Assembly: GCA_965371445.1 (NCBI GenBank)
Contig: CBDUYN010000221.1
Location: 1 to 14,953 of the forward strand
Length of the DNA stretch: 14,953 nt
Source of the DNA: DASWIG01 sp965371445
Lineage (GTDB): Bacteria > Acidobacteriota > Thermoanaerobaculia > Multivoradales > J023
Direction: 5' to 3'
The translations under genes were made by a program, and so were the position numbers. Every line of letters begins with the position of its first letter. Within the stretch, counting starts at the first letter, position 1. Under the pieces are notes generated by a model. It was given only the letters and a program-made list of their open reading frames with translations, did no database searches and was not told the DNA's origin. Shown here one piece after another: positions 7,732-14,899 of this stretch.

Positions 7732-8544
7732 TCAGGGGGCGCGTGCCGGGTCGGAGACTGGGTACTCGAGCGCCAGGGCGTATTCGGCGAGCAGCTCCTC
7801 GTCCGTCGCTTCGACGCCGTGCAGGGTGATGCGGTAGGTGCCGGCCGGCAGCAGGCGGCGGTCGACCTCGAGGGTGAAGTTGCCTTCGGGTCCGCGGCGC
7901 GGCGAGCGGCTCGAGAACACCTCGCCGCCGCCGGCCGCGGTGATCGTCACCCGATAGGACGCGAAGGAGCGCAGATCGGCCAGGTTGAGCAGCAGCAGGA
8001 GGTGCTCGGTGGCGGGCGGTATGACGATCCGATCCTCCCCGCCGGAGCGTTTGCGGGTGGTGTCGGCCGGCAGCAGGTCGCCGATCAGGACGTTGAGGCG
8101 CGGCTCGGAGAGCTCGGCGACGCGGCCGCGAAGCTGCGCCACCCAGCCGCCGAGGCCGGCCACCGCCAGCAGCAGGGAGGCGGCCAGGGCGTAGACCGGC
8201 AGCGCCGAGGGCCGGCCGCGAGGCGCCTCCCGCAGCTGTCGTTCGAGGCGGCGCCATGCGGCCGCCGTCTCGAATTCCGACAGCCGCGCCTCGCCGGTGC
8301 CCGGCGGCGCGGGGCCGTCCTCCGCGGCGGCGTCGAAGCTCGCCAGGTCGAGGACCGTCCGGGCACATTCGCCGCAGGCCGCCAGGTGTTGTTGGAGCGC
8401 GTCGCGCCGCGCTTCGGGAAGGCCGCCGTCGATGTAGCTCAGGAGCTCGTCGGGGCCGGGATGCGCCGCGCCGCGCCGGCGCTCGGCGGCTTCGCTGCGC
8501 ACGGCGGCTTCGAGGGTTTTCTCGTCCACGGTTGGGTTGTCCAC
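7732..8544 (-). CDS. Zinc-finger membrane anti-sigma factor with C-terminal beta domain
   Basis: This 270-residue protein carries an anti-sigma zinc-finger-like motif: HPGPDELLSYIDGGLP (28-43) followed by HLAACGEC (53-60), giving His53, Cys57, Cys60 and probably His28 as zinc ligands. One hydrophobic segment (about 115-137, PVYALAASLLLAVAGLGGW) should span the membrane. The N-terminal part would then hold the sigma factor in the cytoplasm. The C-terminal 130 residues form a probable extracytoplasmic beta-rich domain, with RIVIPPATEHLLLLLNLADL (172-191) and LPAGTYRITLHGVEA (232-246). GTG at 8544 is chosen because GGAG lies 7 nt upstream and the start is 1 nt after the sigma stop, the usual coupled arrangement of an ECF sigma factor with its regulator. 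Activation probably depends on sensing or proteolysis of the outer domain, but no known cleavage motif is visible. Confidence 0.87.
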   Translation of the reverse strand: MDNPTVDEKTLEAAVRSEAAERRRGAAHPGPDELLSYIDGGLPEARRDALQQHLAACGECARTVLDLASFDAAAEDGPAPPGTGEARLSEFETAAAWRRLERQLREAPRGRPSALPVYALAASLLLAVAGLGGWVAQLRGRVAELSEPRLNVLIGDLLPADTTRKRSGGEDRIVIPPATEHLLLLLNLADLRSFASYRVTITAAGGGEVFSSRSPRRGPEGNFTLEVDRRLLPAGTYRITLHGVEATDEELLAEYALALEYPVSDPARAP

Positions 8545-8545
8545 G

Positions 8546-9172
8546 TCATGTCTCCGTCGTTGCTCGGGCGCCGCGGCCGATCTCGGCCTTCAGACGCTGG
8601 CGTGCCTGGTGGACCTGCGACTTCACCGTATTGACCTTGATCTGCAGGATGGCGGCGATCTCGGAGTACTTCAAATCCTGGTCGATGCGCAGTTGGAAGC
8701 AGCGCCGCATCTGCGCGGGCAAGGCCGCGAAGGAGCGCCGCAGGAGCGACACCTCCTCCGACGCCAGGACGGAGTCGAGGGGGTCAGGACCGTTCGCGGC
8801 GAGCTGCTCCTCGGCCAGGGCGCCTCGGCCCGCGTTGCCGTCGCTTTTGTCGCTTCTGCCGATAGGTACCTCCGTGCCGGCACGCTTCTCGGCCTGCAAC
8901 CGGCGGAGCTCGTTTTTCCAGACGTTCGCCGCGATCCTTCGCAGCCAGGCCGGGAAGCTGTCGATGCCGCGTAAGCTCCCCATGTTCTTATAGACACGGA
9001 GAAAGGTCTCTTGGGTGAGATCGAGGGCGTCTTCGCGATCGAAGCCGCGGTGGACGAAGAAGGCGAAGACCGTCTCGTGGTAGCGGTCGAAGATCGTCCG
9101 CAGCTCTCGCGGCGCAGGCCCTTCGGACAGGCTCAGAGGCGGGTTGGAGGTCGGCGGGTGCTCGCGGGGCAT
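8546..9172 (-). CDS. ECF-family RNA polymerase sigma factor
   Basis: From ATG 9172 the protein has 208 residues, typical of ECF sigma factors. Region 2 (about 26-91) contains LRTIFDRYHETVFAFF and then DALDLTQETFLRVYKNM, the core-binding and -10-recognition helices. Region 4 (about 138-198) contains LPAQMRRCFQLRI and YSEIAAILQIKVNTVKSQVH, a helix-turn-helix for the -35 element. The 45-residue linker between them is polar. An ATG 72 nt upstream is in frame but has no ribosome binding site, and it would push the gene into the start of the divergent beta-lactamase gene. ATG 9172 has a weak AAAGAG 9 nt upstream. The gene heads the operon, so it probably directs transcription of itself and of the anti-sigma, CHAT and caspase genes. 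No classical AAC-type ECF -35 box is visible upstream, so autoregulation is not shown. Confidence 0.92.
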   Translation of the reverse strand: MPREHPPTSNPPLSLSEGPAPRELRTIFDRYHETVFAFFVHRGFDREDALDLTQETFLRVYKNMGSLRGIDSFPAWLRRIAANVWKNELRRLQAEKRAGTEVPIGRSDKSDGNAGRGALAEEQLAANGPDPLDSVLASEEVSLLRRSFAALPAQMRRCFQLRIDQDLKYSEIAAILQIKVNTVKSQVHQARQRLKAEIGRGARATTET

Positions 9173-9232
9173 GGTCGGGAGCTCTTTGCTAGAATGGGCC
9201 GAGTATACGACACCGAGGTGAAGGAGGAGAGA
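9173..9232. promoter_or_regulatory. Divergent control region with overlapping promoter-like elements
   Basis: These 60 bp separate the sigma-factor ATG from the TTG of the plus-strand beta-lactamase gene. On the plus strand TGCTAGAAT (9187-9195) is an extended -10 sequence with one mismatch to TATAAT. Transcription would begin near 9202, about 30 nt before the TTG. On the minus strand TATACT (9207-9202) is a -10-like hexamer that would start transcription near 9195, about 23 nt before the ATG. Neither has a good -35. The two candidates overlap, so RNA polymerase binding at one would exclude the other. Confidence 0.35.
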
Positions 9233-10315
9233 TTGAGGCGACATCTGAGGCAGGTCCGGCGCGCGGTCCTCCGCGGAGGCTTCTGCGTGGCGCTGGCCGT
9301 GGCCGCGGCGGCGCAGCGTCCGGACGACACGGCCCTCGTCCGCCTCGAGAGGATCGTGCCCAAGGCGTTACGCGAGGCCCGGGTGCCGGGGGCCGCGGTG
9401 GCCGTAGTGCGCGAAGGCGAGGTCGTTTTCGTCCGCGGCTTCGGAGTCCGCAAGACGGGAAAAGACGCTGCCGTCGGTCCCGACACGGTCTTCGAAGCCG
9501 CCTCCCTCGCCAAAACGGTCTTCAGCCGCCTGGTGCTCGATCTCGCCGGCGAGGGTGAGATCGACCTCGACCGTCCGCTCGTCGAGCTTGCGGAGTCGCC
9601 GTTCGAGCCCTGGGTTCCCGAGCTCATGGCGAGCGAGGTGGTCGAGGATCCGCGCCTCGCGCGGATCACGCCGCGGCTCGTCTTGAGCCACCGGAGCGGC
9701 TTCCCCAACTGGGGACGCGGTCGTCCCCTGGAGCTGCTAGCGCGTCCCGGGGAACGGTTCGGCTACTCCGGGGAGGGCTTCTTGTACTTGCAGCGGGTGG
9801 TCGAAGAGCGCACCGGGCGTTCTCTCGTGGAGTGGGCCGAGGAAAGGCTCCTGCAGCCCCTCGGCATGACGCGGACCTCCTTCGCCTGGCATGAGCGGTT
9901 CCGCGGTGACGCGGCCTGGGGGCACGACGCGGAGGGCAAGCCCACGGCGTTCGCGCGTTTCGGGGGTGGCTTGGCAGCCGGAAGCCTTTATACCTCAGCG
10001 AGCGACTTCGCCCGTTTCCTGGCCTCGGCCCTCGCCGATCCGCGCGTTCGCGAGCCGCAGACCCGGGTCGAGGAGAGGATTGCCTGGGGGCTTGGCTGGG
10101 GCCTGGAACAGAGCGCCTCGGGACAGGCGATCTGGCACTGGGGCGACAACGACGAATTCAAGGCCCTGGTCTTCGGACAACCGGCGAGCCGGAGCGGTGT
10201 GGTCGTCCTGACCAACGGCTACCGCGGGCTGCGGGTAGGCCGGGAGGTGGTGGAGGCGCTTTACGGCCCCCACCATCCGGCGCTCGACTTCAAGATGCTC
10301 GACTACGGCGATTAA
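9233..10315 (+). CDS. Exported serine beta-lactamase family protein (PF00144-like)
   Basis: The start chosen is TTG at 9233, with AAGGAGG 5 nt upstream and a typical signal peptide just after it (basic residues 1-14, then GGFCVALAVAAAAQ). This gives 360 residues. An upstream ATG at 9194 adds 13 residues before the signal. The fold is that of class C beta-lactamases, DD-peptidases and esterases. Nucleophile motif SLAK (Ser91, Lys94) sits after FEAA, the tyrosine motif is YSG (178-180), and the third motif is HWG (302-304) in IWHWGDNDEF. All three active-site elements are therefore present. YSG in place of YxN and HWG in place of KTG are common in the esterase/peptidase members, so hydrolysis of beta-lactam antibiotics should not be assumed. 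The substrate is unknown. It is transcribed away from the sigma operon and ends in front of a gene-free region. Confidence 0.9.
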   Translation: MRRHLRQVRRAVLRGGFCVALAVAAAAQRPDDTALVRLERIVPKALREARVPGAAVAVVREGEVVFVRGFGVRKTGKDAAVGPDTVFEAASLAKTVFSRLVLDLAGEGEIDLDRPLVELAESPFEPWVPELMASEVVEDPRLARITPRLVLSHRSGFPNWGRGRPLELLARPGERFGYSGEGFLYLQRVVEERTGRSLVEWAEERLLQPLGMTRTSFAWHERFRGDAAWGHDAEGKPTAFARFGGGLAAGSLYTSASDFARFLASALADPRVREPQTRVEERIAWGLGWGLEQSASGQAIWHWGDNDEFKALVFGQPASRSGVVVLTNGYRGLRVGREVVEALYGPHHPALDFKMLDYGD

Positions 10316-10330
10316 CGCCTGGCAGCCCGT

Positions 10331-10411
10331 CCTCATCTGACAAAAAACCGGGGCCCGATCCGGCGGATGAGAGGAGTTCGTCTCGAACCGGGCCCCCGCT
10401 CTACGATGAGG
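10331..10411. terminator. Multi-branched inverted repeat; terminator-like on the minus strand
   Basis: An outer 7 bp stem pairs CCTCATC (10331-10337) with GATGAGG (10405-10411). Inside it GGGGCCCG (10350-10357) pairs with CGGGCCCC (10389-10396), 8 bp without mismatch. The 31 nt between these arms hold two further hairpins: ATCC/GGAT with a 3 nt loop (10358-10368) and GTTCG/CGAAC with a 3 nt loop (10376-10388). On the minus strand the GC stem is followed by GG and six T, the layout of an intrinsic terminator. On the plus strand no T-tract follows. It may block minus-strand transcription into the beta-lactamase-family gene or be a structured RNA. The branched fold is more elaborate than a terminator needs. 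Confidence 0.5.
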
Positions 10412-10433
10412 CTCGTCCATCCTAGCCGCCGAT

Positions 10434-10461
10434 CGCCCCGGGCCTCCAGGGCCTGGGGGCG
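10434..10461 (+). terminator. Strong GC hairpin, possible terminator of the beta-lactamase-family gene
   Basis: CGCCCC (10434-10439) pairs with the GGGGCG end at 10461. Past one bulged G the pairing continues through GGGCCT against AGGGCCT with G-U wobbles, giving about 12 pairs around a tiny loop. The only T-run is TTTT at 10471-10474, 9 nt after the stem, so Rho-independent termination would be weak. The stem is within 150 bp of the stop of the upstream plus-strand gene. Confidence 0.4.
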
Positions 10462-10675
10462 AACCGACCGTTTTCAGGGTTCAATAGACCCGGATCGGGC
10501 TTGGTAGGTTCCGCGAGCCTGGCATGGCGCTATCGTTGAGCGTCGCCTCGAGGCCGGCATCTCGGGCTGGAAACGGGAACCGAGCAAACAACTTCCGCTC
10601 CGGAGCCGTAGCTTCGAGCGTAGACTTCTCCGCGACCGGCGCCAGAGCAACGGTCGCCAGACAGGAGATCCCAGG

Positions 10676-13201
10676 ATGTTGAGAGCACAACCCTACTCCG
10701 TTTCCCTCCGTCTGCTCTTTCTTCTCGTCCTGACCTTCGCAGCCGTCGCCCCTCCGCAGCTGACGCTGGGGCAAGAGACGCCCCGCCAGGACTTCTCCGA
10801 GGCCTTCGCCAAGCTGGCGCCGAAGTACCAGAGCTGGGTGCGAAGCGTCCTGGGCCTCATCACCGAGCACGAGCTCACGTACTTCCTCTCCTTGACCCAG
10901 GACTACCGGCGCGACGCTTTCATGGAGGTTTTTTGGCAGCCGCGCGACCCGGAGCCCCGGACGTCGGCCAACGAGCTGCGCGAGCGCTGGGACGCCTACC
11001 TGCGCCAGACCGGCAGCATTCCCGCCAGCGATCCGCGTTTCCTCCTCTACCTGCTCAACGGCTCGCCCGGCGGCTGGACGCTCCCCAACGGCCAGCCGGT
11101 CACGCGCTGTTTTTCGGCGTCGAAAGAGCTCGAAATCTGGTTCTACGACGGCAGCGAGCGCACCGACAAGCGCTTCATCGTCATCTTTCAGCGCCGCGCC
11201 CAGAGATCGCCCTACGAAGTCTACCTGCCAGGGCAAGACCTTCGTCCCGTGCAGCGTCCCGGCGGGCTGCCGGTGAAAAACGTCCTGCAGCTCTGCGCCG
11301 AGGAGCAGCTGGGCTATGCGCTCCGCGAGATCCGGCGTCTCCCGGGCTACGACCACGTCCTGGAGGAGGTCTTGGAGCCGCCGGCACCGTCGCCCGAATG
11401 GCTCGCGAGCTTCTCGGCTTCGAGCGCCGACCTGCCGAAAGGAGCCGAGACCTTCGCCCTGGAGGCCGAGATCGCGTTCCCGGCCCGCAAGCAGAGCCGC
11501 ACGGCGGTCCGGGTCCTGCTCGTGGTGCCACGCGAGGAGGCGCCGGGAAGGACTTTCCCCGTGACCGGTGAGGTCGAGGGCACCGGACGCGTCTTCCACG
11601 ACTTTCGGCTGGTCGGGGAGGTGATTCGCGACGGCCGCCTTTTCGAAAGCTTCGACTACCGCTTCGAGGGTCCGACGCCGGAGGACGCGACGGCGGTCCC
11701 GATCGGCTTCACCCGCTACCTGCGCTCCGGCAAGGCGACGCTTCGCATCCTCGTCGAGGACGTTTACGGCCAACGCTACGCCCAGGTCGTCCGCGAGGTC
11801 GACGTGCCGAGCCCGTCGGGATTGCCGGCGGTGGAGGTACCGCCGGCCGCTGCCGCCGCGGAGACGCCGGCCTTGAAGCTCGTGGCCCCGTCGCGAGGTG
11901 CCCTGGCCGGCAAGGTGCGCTTTCGCGCCGTGGCGCGGACCGAGCTCGAAAAAGTGACCTTCTACCTCGACGGCGAGCCGCTGCTTTCGAAGCGGCGTCC
12001 GCCCTACAGCGTCGAGATCGATCTCGGGGAGGCGGTGGCACCGCACCGCCTGCGGGTGGTCGGCTTCGCTGGCGAAGAAGAGGTGGCGACGGATCAGATC
12101 TGGCTCAACCAGGGCGCCCAGCGCTTCCTCGTCCGGCTGATCGAGCCGCGTGCCGATGGGATCTATCCGAGCAGTGTGACCGTTCGAGCCGAGGTGCAGA
12201 CGCCCGACGGCTCGGTGCCCCAAAGAGTGGAGATCCACGTCGACGGCGAGCGCGTCGCAACGTTTGAGGAAGGACCCTATACGGGCCAGATGGACTTGCC
12301 GGGCGCGGCAGCGTCGGTGATCCGGGCCGTCGCCTACCTGGCGGACGGCAGCTGGACGGAGGACGTCGTGGTGGTCAACGGCTCGGCCTTTGGCGAGACG
12401 GTGGAGGTCCGGCTCGTCGAGGTGCCGGTGGTCGTCACCGGGGCCGACGGCAGCTACGTCGAGGGTCTGACGCGCGACGCTTTCCGGGTCTTCGAAGACG
12501 GCGTCGAGCAATCGATCGAGCGCTTCACCGAGACGCGCCAGGCGGCGCTTCGCTCGGCGGTCCTGATCGACCGCTCGGCTTCCATGGCGCCGCACCTCGC
12601 ACGCCTCACGGAAGCCGTCCGAGGCTTCCTGGATGCGGCGCTCGCCGCAAGCGCGGACGACGATCGCGTCGCCGTCTTCTCCTTCGCCGGCCGGATGACG
12701 GTCGATGCCGGCTTTACGGCGAGCGCGGGGCAGTTGGAGCGTCCCCTCGCCGGCCTCGTGGCCAAGGGCTCGACGGCGCTTTACGACAGCCTGGCCCAGG
12801 CTTTAAACGAGATCGCCGATGCCGAAGGCCAGCCGGCTCTCCTCGTCTTCTCCGATGGCCAGGACGAGTCGAGCCGGCTGACGTTCGAGGAGGTCCTGGC
12901 GACGGCGCGGCGCACGGGCGTGACGGTCCATGTCGTCGGCCTGGCGGCGTCTTTTCCCGACGACGAGGCTCGGCGTCCGCTGGCGGAGCTGGCGGCCGAA
13001 ACCGGCGGCCGGTCGGTCTTCGTCGAAGAGCTCGAAGAGCTCGGCCGCGTCTACGCGGAGCTTCTCGCCGAGCTACGCTCGCGCTATGTCCTGGCCTACA
13101 CGCCGGCGGAGGGCGGCTCCGGGTATCGAACGCTGCGGGTCGAGGTCGACGCCGAGGGCGTCCGGGTGCGGGCGCGGCGCGGATACATGCGAGGTCACTG
13201 A
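10676..13201 (+). CDS. Secreted GWxTD-like protein fused to an acidobacterial-type VWFA domain
   Basis: ATG 10676 has AGGAG 8 nt upstream and opens with a signal peptide (residues 9-32). The protein has 841 residues. A GWxTD-like domain (about 45-160) is indicated by FMEVFWQPRDPEP (82-94) and DPRFLLYLLNGSPGG (119-133). The eponymous GWxTD motif is replaced here by PASDPR, so it is a divergent member. Residues about 255-380 are beta-rich. Ig-like units follow at about 400-475 (VTFYLDGEPL) and 485-565 (VEIHVDGERV). The C-terminal VWFA domain (about 575-840) opens with VEVPVVVTGADGSYV, a feature of VWFA-related acidobacterial proteins. It keeps a MIDAS metal site: DRSAS (632-636), Thr700 in KGSTALYD and Asp727 in FSDGQDE. 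Such proteins are exported and may act in adhesion or envelope assembly. The exact role is unknown. Its stop overlaps the end of the convergent AAA gene by 7 bp. Confidence 0.85.
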   Translation: MLRAQPYSVSLRLLFLLVLTFAAVAPPQLTLGQETPRQDFSEAFAKLAPKYQSWVRSVLGLITEHELTYFLSLTQDYRRDAFMEVFWQPRDPEPRTSANELRERWDAYLRQTGSIPASDPRFLLYLLNGSPGGWTLPNGQPVTRCFSASKELEIWFYDGSERTDKRFIVIFQRRAQRSPYEVYLPGQDLRPVQRPGGLPVKNVLQLCAEEQLGYALREIRRLPGYDHVLEEVLEPPAPSPEWLASFSASSADLPKGAETFALEAEIAFPARKQSRTAVRVLLVVPREEAPGRTFPVTGEVEGTGRVFHDFRLVGEVIRDGRLFESFDYRFEGPTPEDATAVPIGFTRYLRSGKATLRILVEDVYGQRYAQVVREVDVPSPSGLPAVEVPPAAAAAETPALKLVAPSRGALAGKVRFRAVARTELEKVTFYLDGEPLLSKRRPPYSVEIDLGEAVAPHRLRVVGFAGEEEVATDQIWLNQGAQRFLVRLIEPRADGIYPSSVTVRAEVQTPDGSVPQRVEIHVDGERVATFEEGPYTGQMDLPGAAASVIRAVAYLADGSWTEDVVVVNGSAFGETVEVRLVEVPVVVTGADGSYVEGLTRDAFRVFEDGVEQSIERFTETRQAALRSAVLIDRSASMAPHLARLTEAVRGFLDAALAASADDDRVAVFSFAGRMTVDAGFTASAGQLERPLAGLVAKGSTALYDSLAQALNEIADAEGQPALLVFSDGQDESSRLTFEEVLATARRTGVTVHVVGLAASFPDDEARRPLAELAAETGGRSVFVEELEELGRVYAELLAELRSRYVLAYTPAEGGSGYRTLRVEVDAEGVRVRARRGYMRGH

Positions 13202-14895
13202 CCGCCGGAGCGGCGACGCCGGCCGTCGCGGCCGACTTCCTCGCCCAGTATCCGCTCCAGCCCCACCGCGACGACGACGTAGCCGCGCAGGTCGAGGGTG
13301 TCGCCGCGCTGCTTCACGAGCGCCGCCCGGTAGCGCTCGGCCTGCGCCCTCGCTTCGTCGAAAGCCTTCGCCACGGCTGGCAGCCGACGTAGCGCCGTCT
13401 CGTCCATGGCGCGCAGCTCTTCGCCTTTCCTGCCCAAATCCTTGCGCCGCACGAGCTTGAATTCAAAGAGCAGGTCGAAGGCGCCGGGACGCTTCGTCTC
13501 CGGACGCACGAGCAGGCAGAGGTCCGCGTATCCTTTCTCCACCTCCAGCTCCGAATGGGTGACGTAGCGCGTGTCGTCAAAAAGGATCGACAGGAACAGC
13601 GTCTTGAGCACCATCTCGTTGACGCCGCCCCGGTCGCGGTTGGAGAGCACCGGCAGGAGCTTCTCCTCGACGAAGGCGAGGAGCGCCTCGACGTCACCGT
13701 CCTGAAAAAAGCGCATGGCGACTCTTCGCGCCTCGGAGCTTTCGCCCAGGTCGGGGAGGAAGAGCTGGAGCAGGCGGTCGAGGAAGAGCTTGTGGACGAC
13801 CAGGTTGGGGATGCGCAGCCGCCCGGGGACGCCGGTCAGGGTGAGCATCCCCATGTAGTAGAGGAACGAGGCGACGGCGTCGGGGTCCTGGGTCAATTGC
13901 GCGGTGAGCTCGTCGAGGGAGAAGCTGGCGGCCAACTGCGGGATCTCGATCTCCCCGGTACCCTCCGTCAGCCGTTCGAGCACGCCGGCTCCCGCGGCCG
14001 TCTGAGCGAGGAAAGCGAGCTTGCCACGGTCCGTGCGCAGGTTCTCGTCCTGGAGCTGCTTCGGCGGCTTTCCGTGGAGGTAGAGGCTCTTCAGGAAAAA
14101 GAGCGCGTTGGTCGGATTGTAGACGACGTCGTCCGCGTCTTCGCTGAAGCGATAACCGTTGTACCAGACCCGCATCATGCCGACCAGGGCGTCGACCTCG
14201 CCCGGTGGAAGCTGCCGTTCCTCCGCGATCGGCCGGAGGAGGTCGCGAAGCTCCTCCTCGTAGAACCCGCAAAGGCCGGCGAGGGCCGGCTCCAGGGACA
14301 TGTCCTCAGCGGTGTTGAAGCCGCTGGTCAAGTCGTTCAGAGCCACCGGCGAGACGCCGGTGATGAAGACGCGCTCCAGCCCCTGGCCCTCCGTCGCCTC
14401 CTTGACCGACTTCATCAGCTCCTTGAAGGGGCCTCCGGCGTCGAAGAGGGCGTGGTAGGTGTCGATGTCTTGAACCATCACCTCGTTGACGAAGTTGTCG
14501 TACTCGTCGACCAGGAGGTAGAGCTTGTAGGGCGTCTTGCGGATCGCGGCGAGCAGATGGTCGAGGATCTCCGGAGAGTCGGCGTCGTCTCGCAGGCCGA
14601 CTTGCAGATGGTCCTCGTAGTCCGAGAGGAAGACTTCAACCCGGGAGCGCACGTGCCGTCGGAGGCTCTCGGCAATCGCCTCGACACCTCCGCGGGAGCT
14701 GACCCCCGAGAAGTTCCACTGGAGGACGAAGTAGCGGTTGGCGAGCGGTGTGGGGTCGCGGTGGATCGCCAGGCCGCCGAAGATCTCGTCGAATCGGCCG
14801 GAGTAGCGCAAGTCGTAGTAGGTGGCGAGCGTCTGGAGCCACAGCGACTTGCCGAAACGCCGCGGACGCAGGAAGACGAGGGTGCGTCCCAGCCG
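13195..14895 (-). CDS. AAA-ATPase-like / PD-(D/E)XK nuclease-like protein, 5'-truncated
   Basis: The visible frame encodes 566 residues after an in-frame TAG (14898-14896). The first residues read RLGRTLVFLRPRRFGKSLWL, so the P-loop (FGKS, about 14-17) is intact but the true N-terminus is missing. Further marks of the AAA-ATPase-like family (PF09820) are Walker B LYLLVDEYDNF (125-135), FITGVSPVALNDLTSGFN (177-194) and a conserved VWYNGYRF (243-250). The C-terminal part fits the PD-(D/E)XK-like DUF1703 group: YADLCLLVRPE (456-466) and LLFEFKLVRR (475-484) provide the acidic residue and the E-x-K pair. These proteins are widespread and often multicopy, with functions that remain poorly defined. 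Starts suggested further in, such as TTG 14811, would remove the P-loop and are not credible. The gene is convergent with the VWFA gene. Confidence 0.85.
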   Translation of the reverse strand, partial: RLGRTLVFLRPRRFGKSLWLQTLATYYDLRYSGRFDEIFGGLAIHRDPTPLANRYFVLQWNFSGVSSRGGVEAIAESLRRHVRSRVEVFLSDYEDHLQVGLRDDADSPEILDHLLAAIRKTPYKLYLLVDEYDNFVNEVMVQDIDTYHALFDAGGPFKELMKSVKEATEGQGLERVFITGVSPVALNDLTSGFNTAEDMSLEPALAGLCGFYEEELRDLLRPIAEERQLPPGEVDALVGMMRVWYNGYRFSEDADDVVYNPTNALFFLKSLYLHGKPPKQLQDENLRTDRGKLAFLAQTAAGAGVLERLTEGTGEIEIPQLAASFSLDELTAQLTQDPDAVASFLYYMGMLTLTGVPGRLRIPNLVVHKLFLDRLLQLFLPDLGESSEARRVAMRFFQDGDVEALLAFVEEKLLPVLSNRDRGGVNEMVLKTLFLSILFDDTRYVTHSELEVEKGYADLCLLVRPETKRPGAFDLLFEFKLVRRKDLGRKGEELRAMDETALRRLPAVAKAFDEARAQAERYRAALVKQRGDTLDLRGYVVVAVGLERILGEEVGRDGRRRRSGGQ

Positions 14896-14899
14896 CTAC

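Larger units (their letters stand above)
10316..10675. other. Gene-free intergenic region, 360 bp
   Basis: No convincing coding frame lies between the beta-lactamase-family gene and the GWxTD/VWFA gene. The left third holds two strong secondary structures, described separately. The right part has smaller inverted repeats: CCCGGATCGGG (10489-10499) and the perfect palindrome GCTCCGGAGC (10597-10606), closely followed by GCTTCGAGC. Either could be an operator. The ribosome binding site AGGAG (10663-10667) for the next gene closes the region. No clear promoter pair was found for that gene. Confidence 0.6.

Noticed and set aside
9011..9232. Long N-terminal extension of the beta-lactamase-family gene
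   Set aside because: It would overlap the sigma-factor coding region and place a signal peptide in the middle of the protein. TTG 9233 has a strong ribosome binding site.
10367..10507. 46-codon plus-strand frame from the ATG at 10367
   Set aside because: It lacks a ribosome binding site, is arginine-rich, and lies across the strong secondary structures.
10481..12595. Minus-strand open frame of 704 codons opposite the GWxTD/VWFA gene
   Set aside because: It is a mirror of the plus-strand gene, which has a signal peptide, a ribosome binding site and an intact MIDAS.
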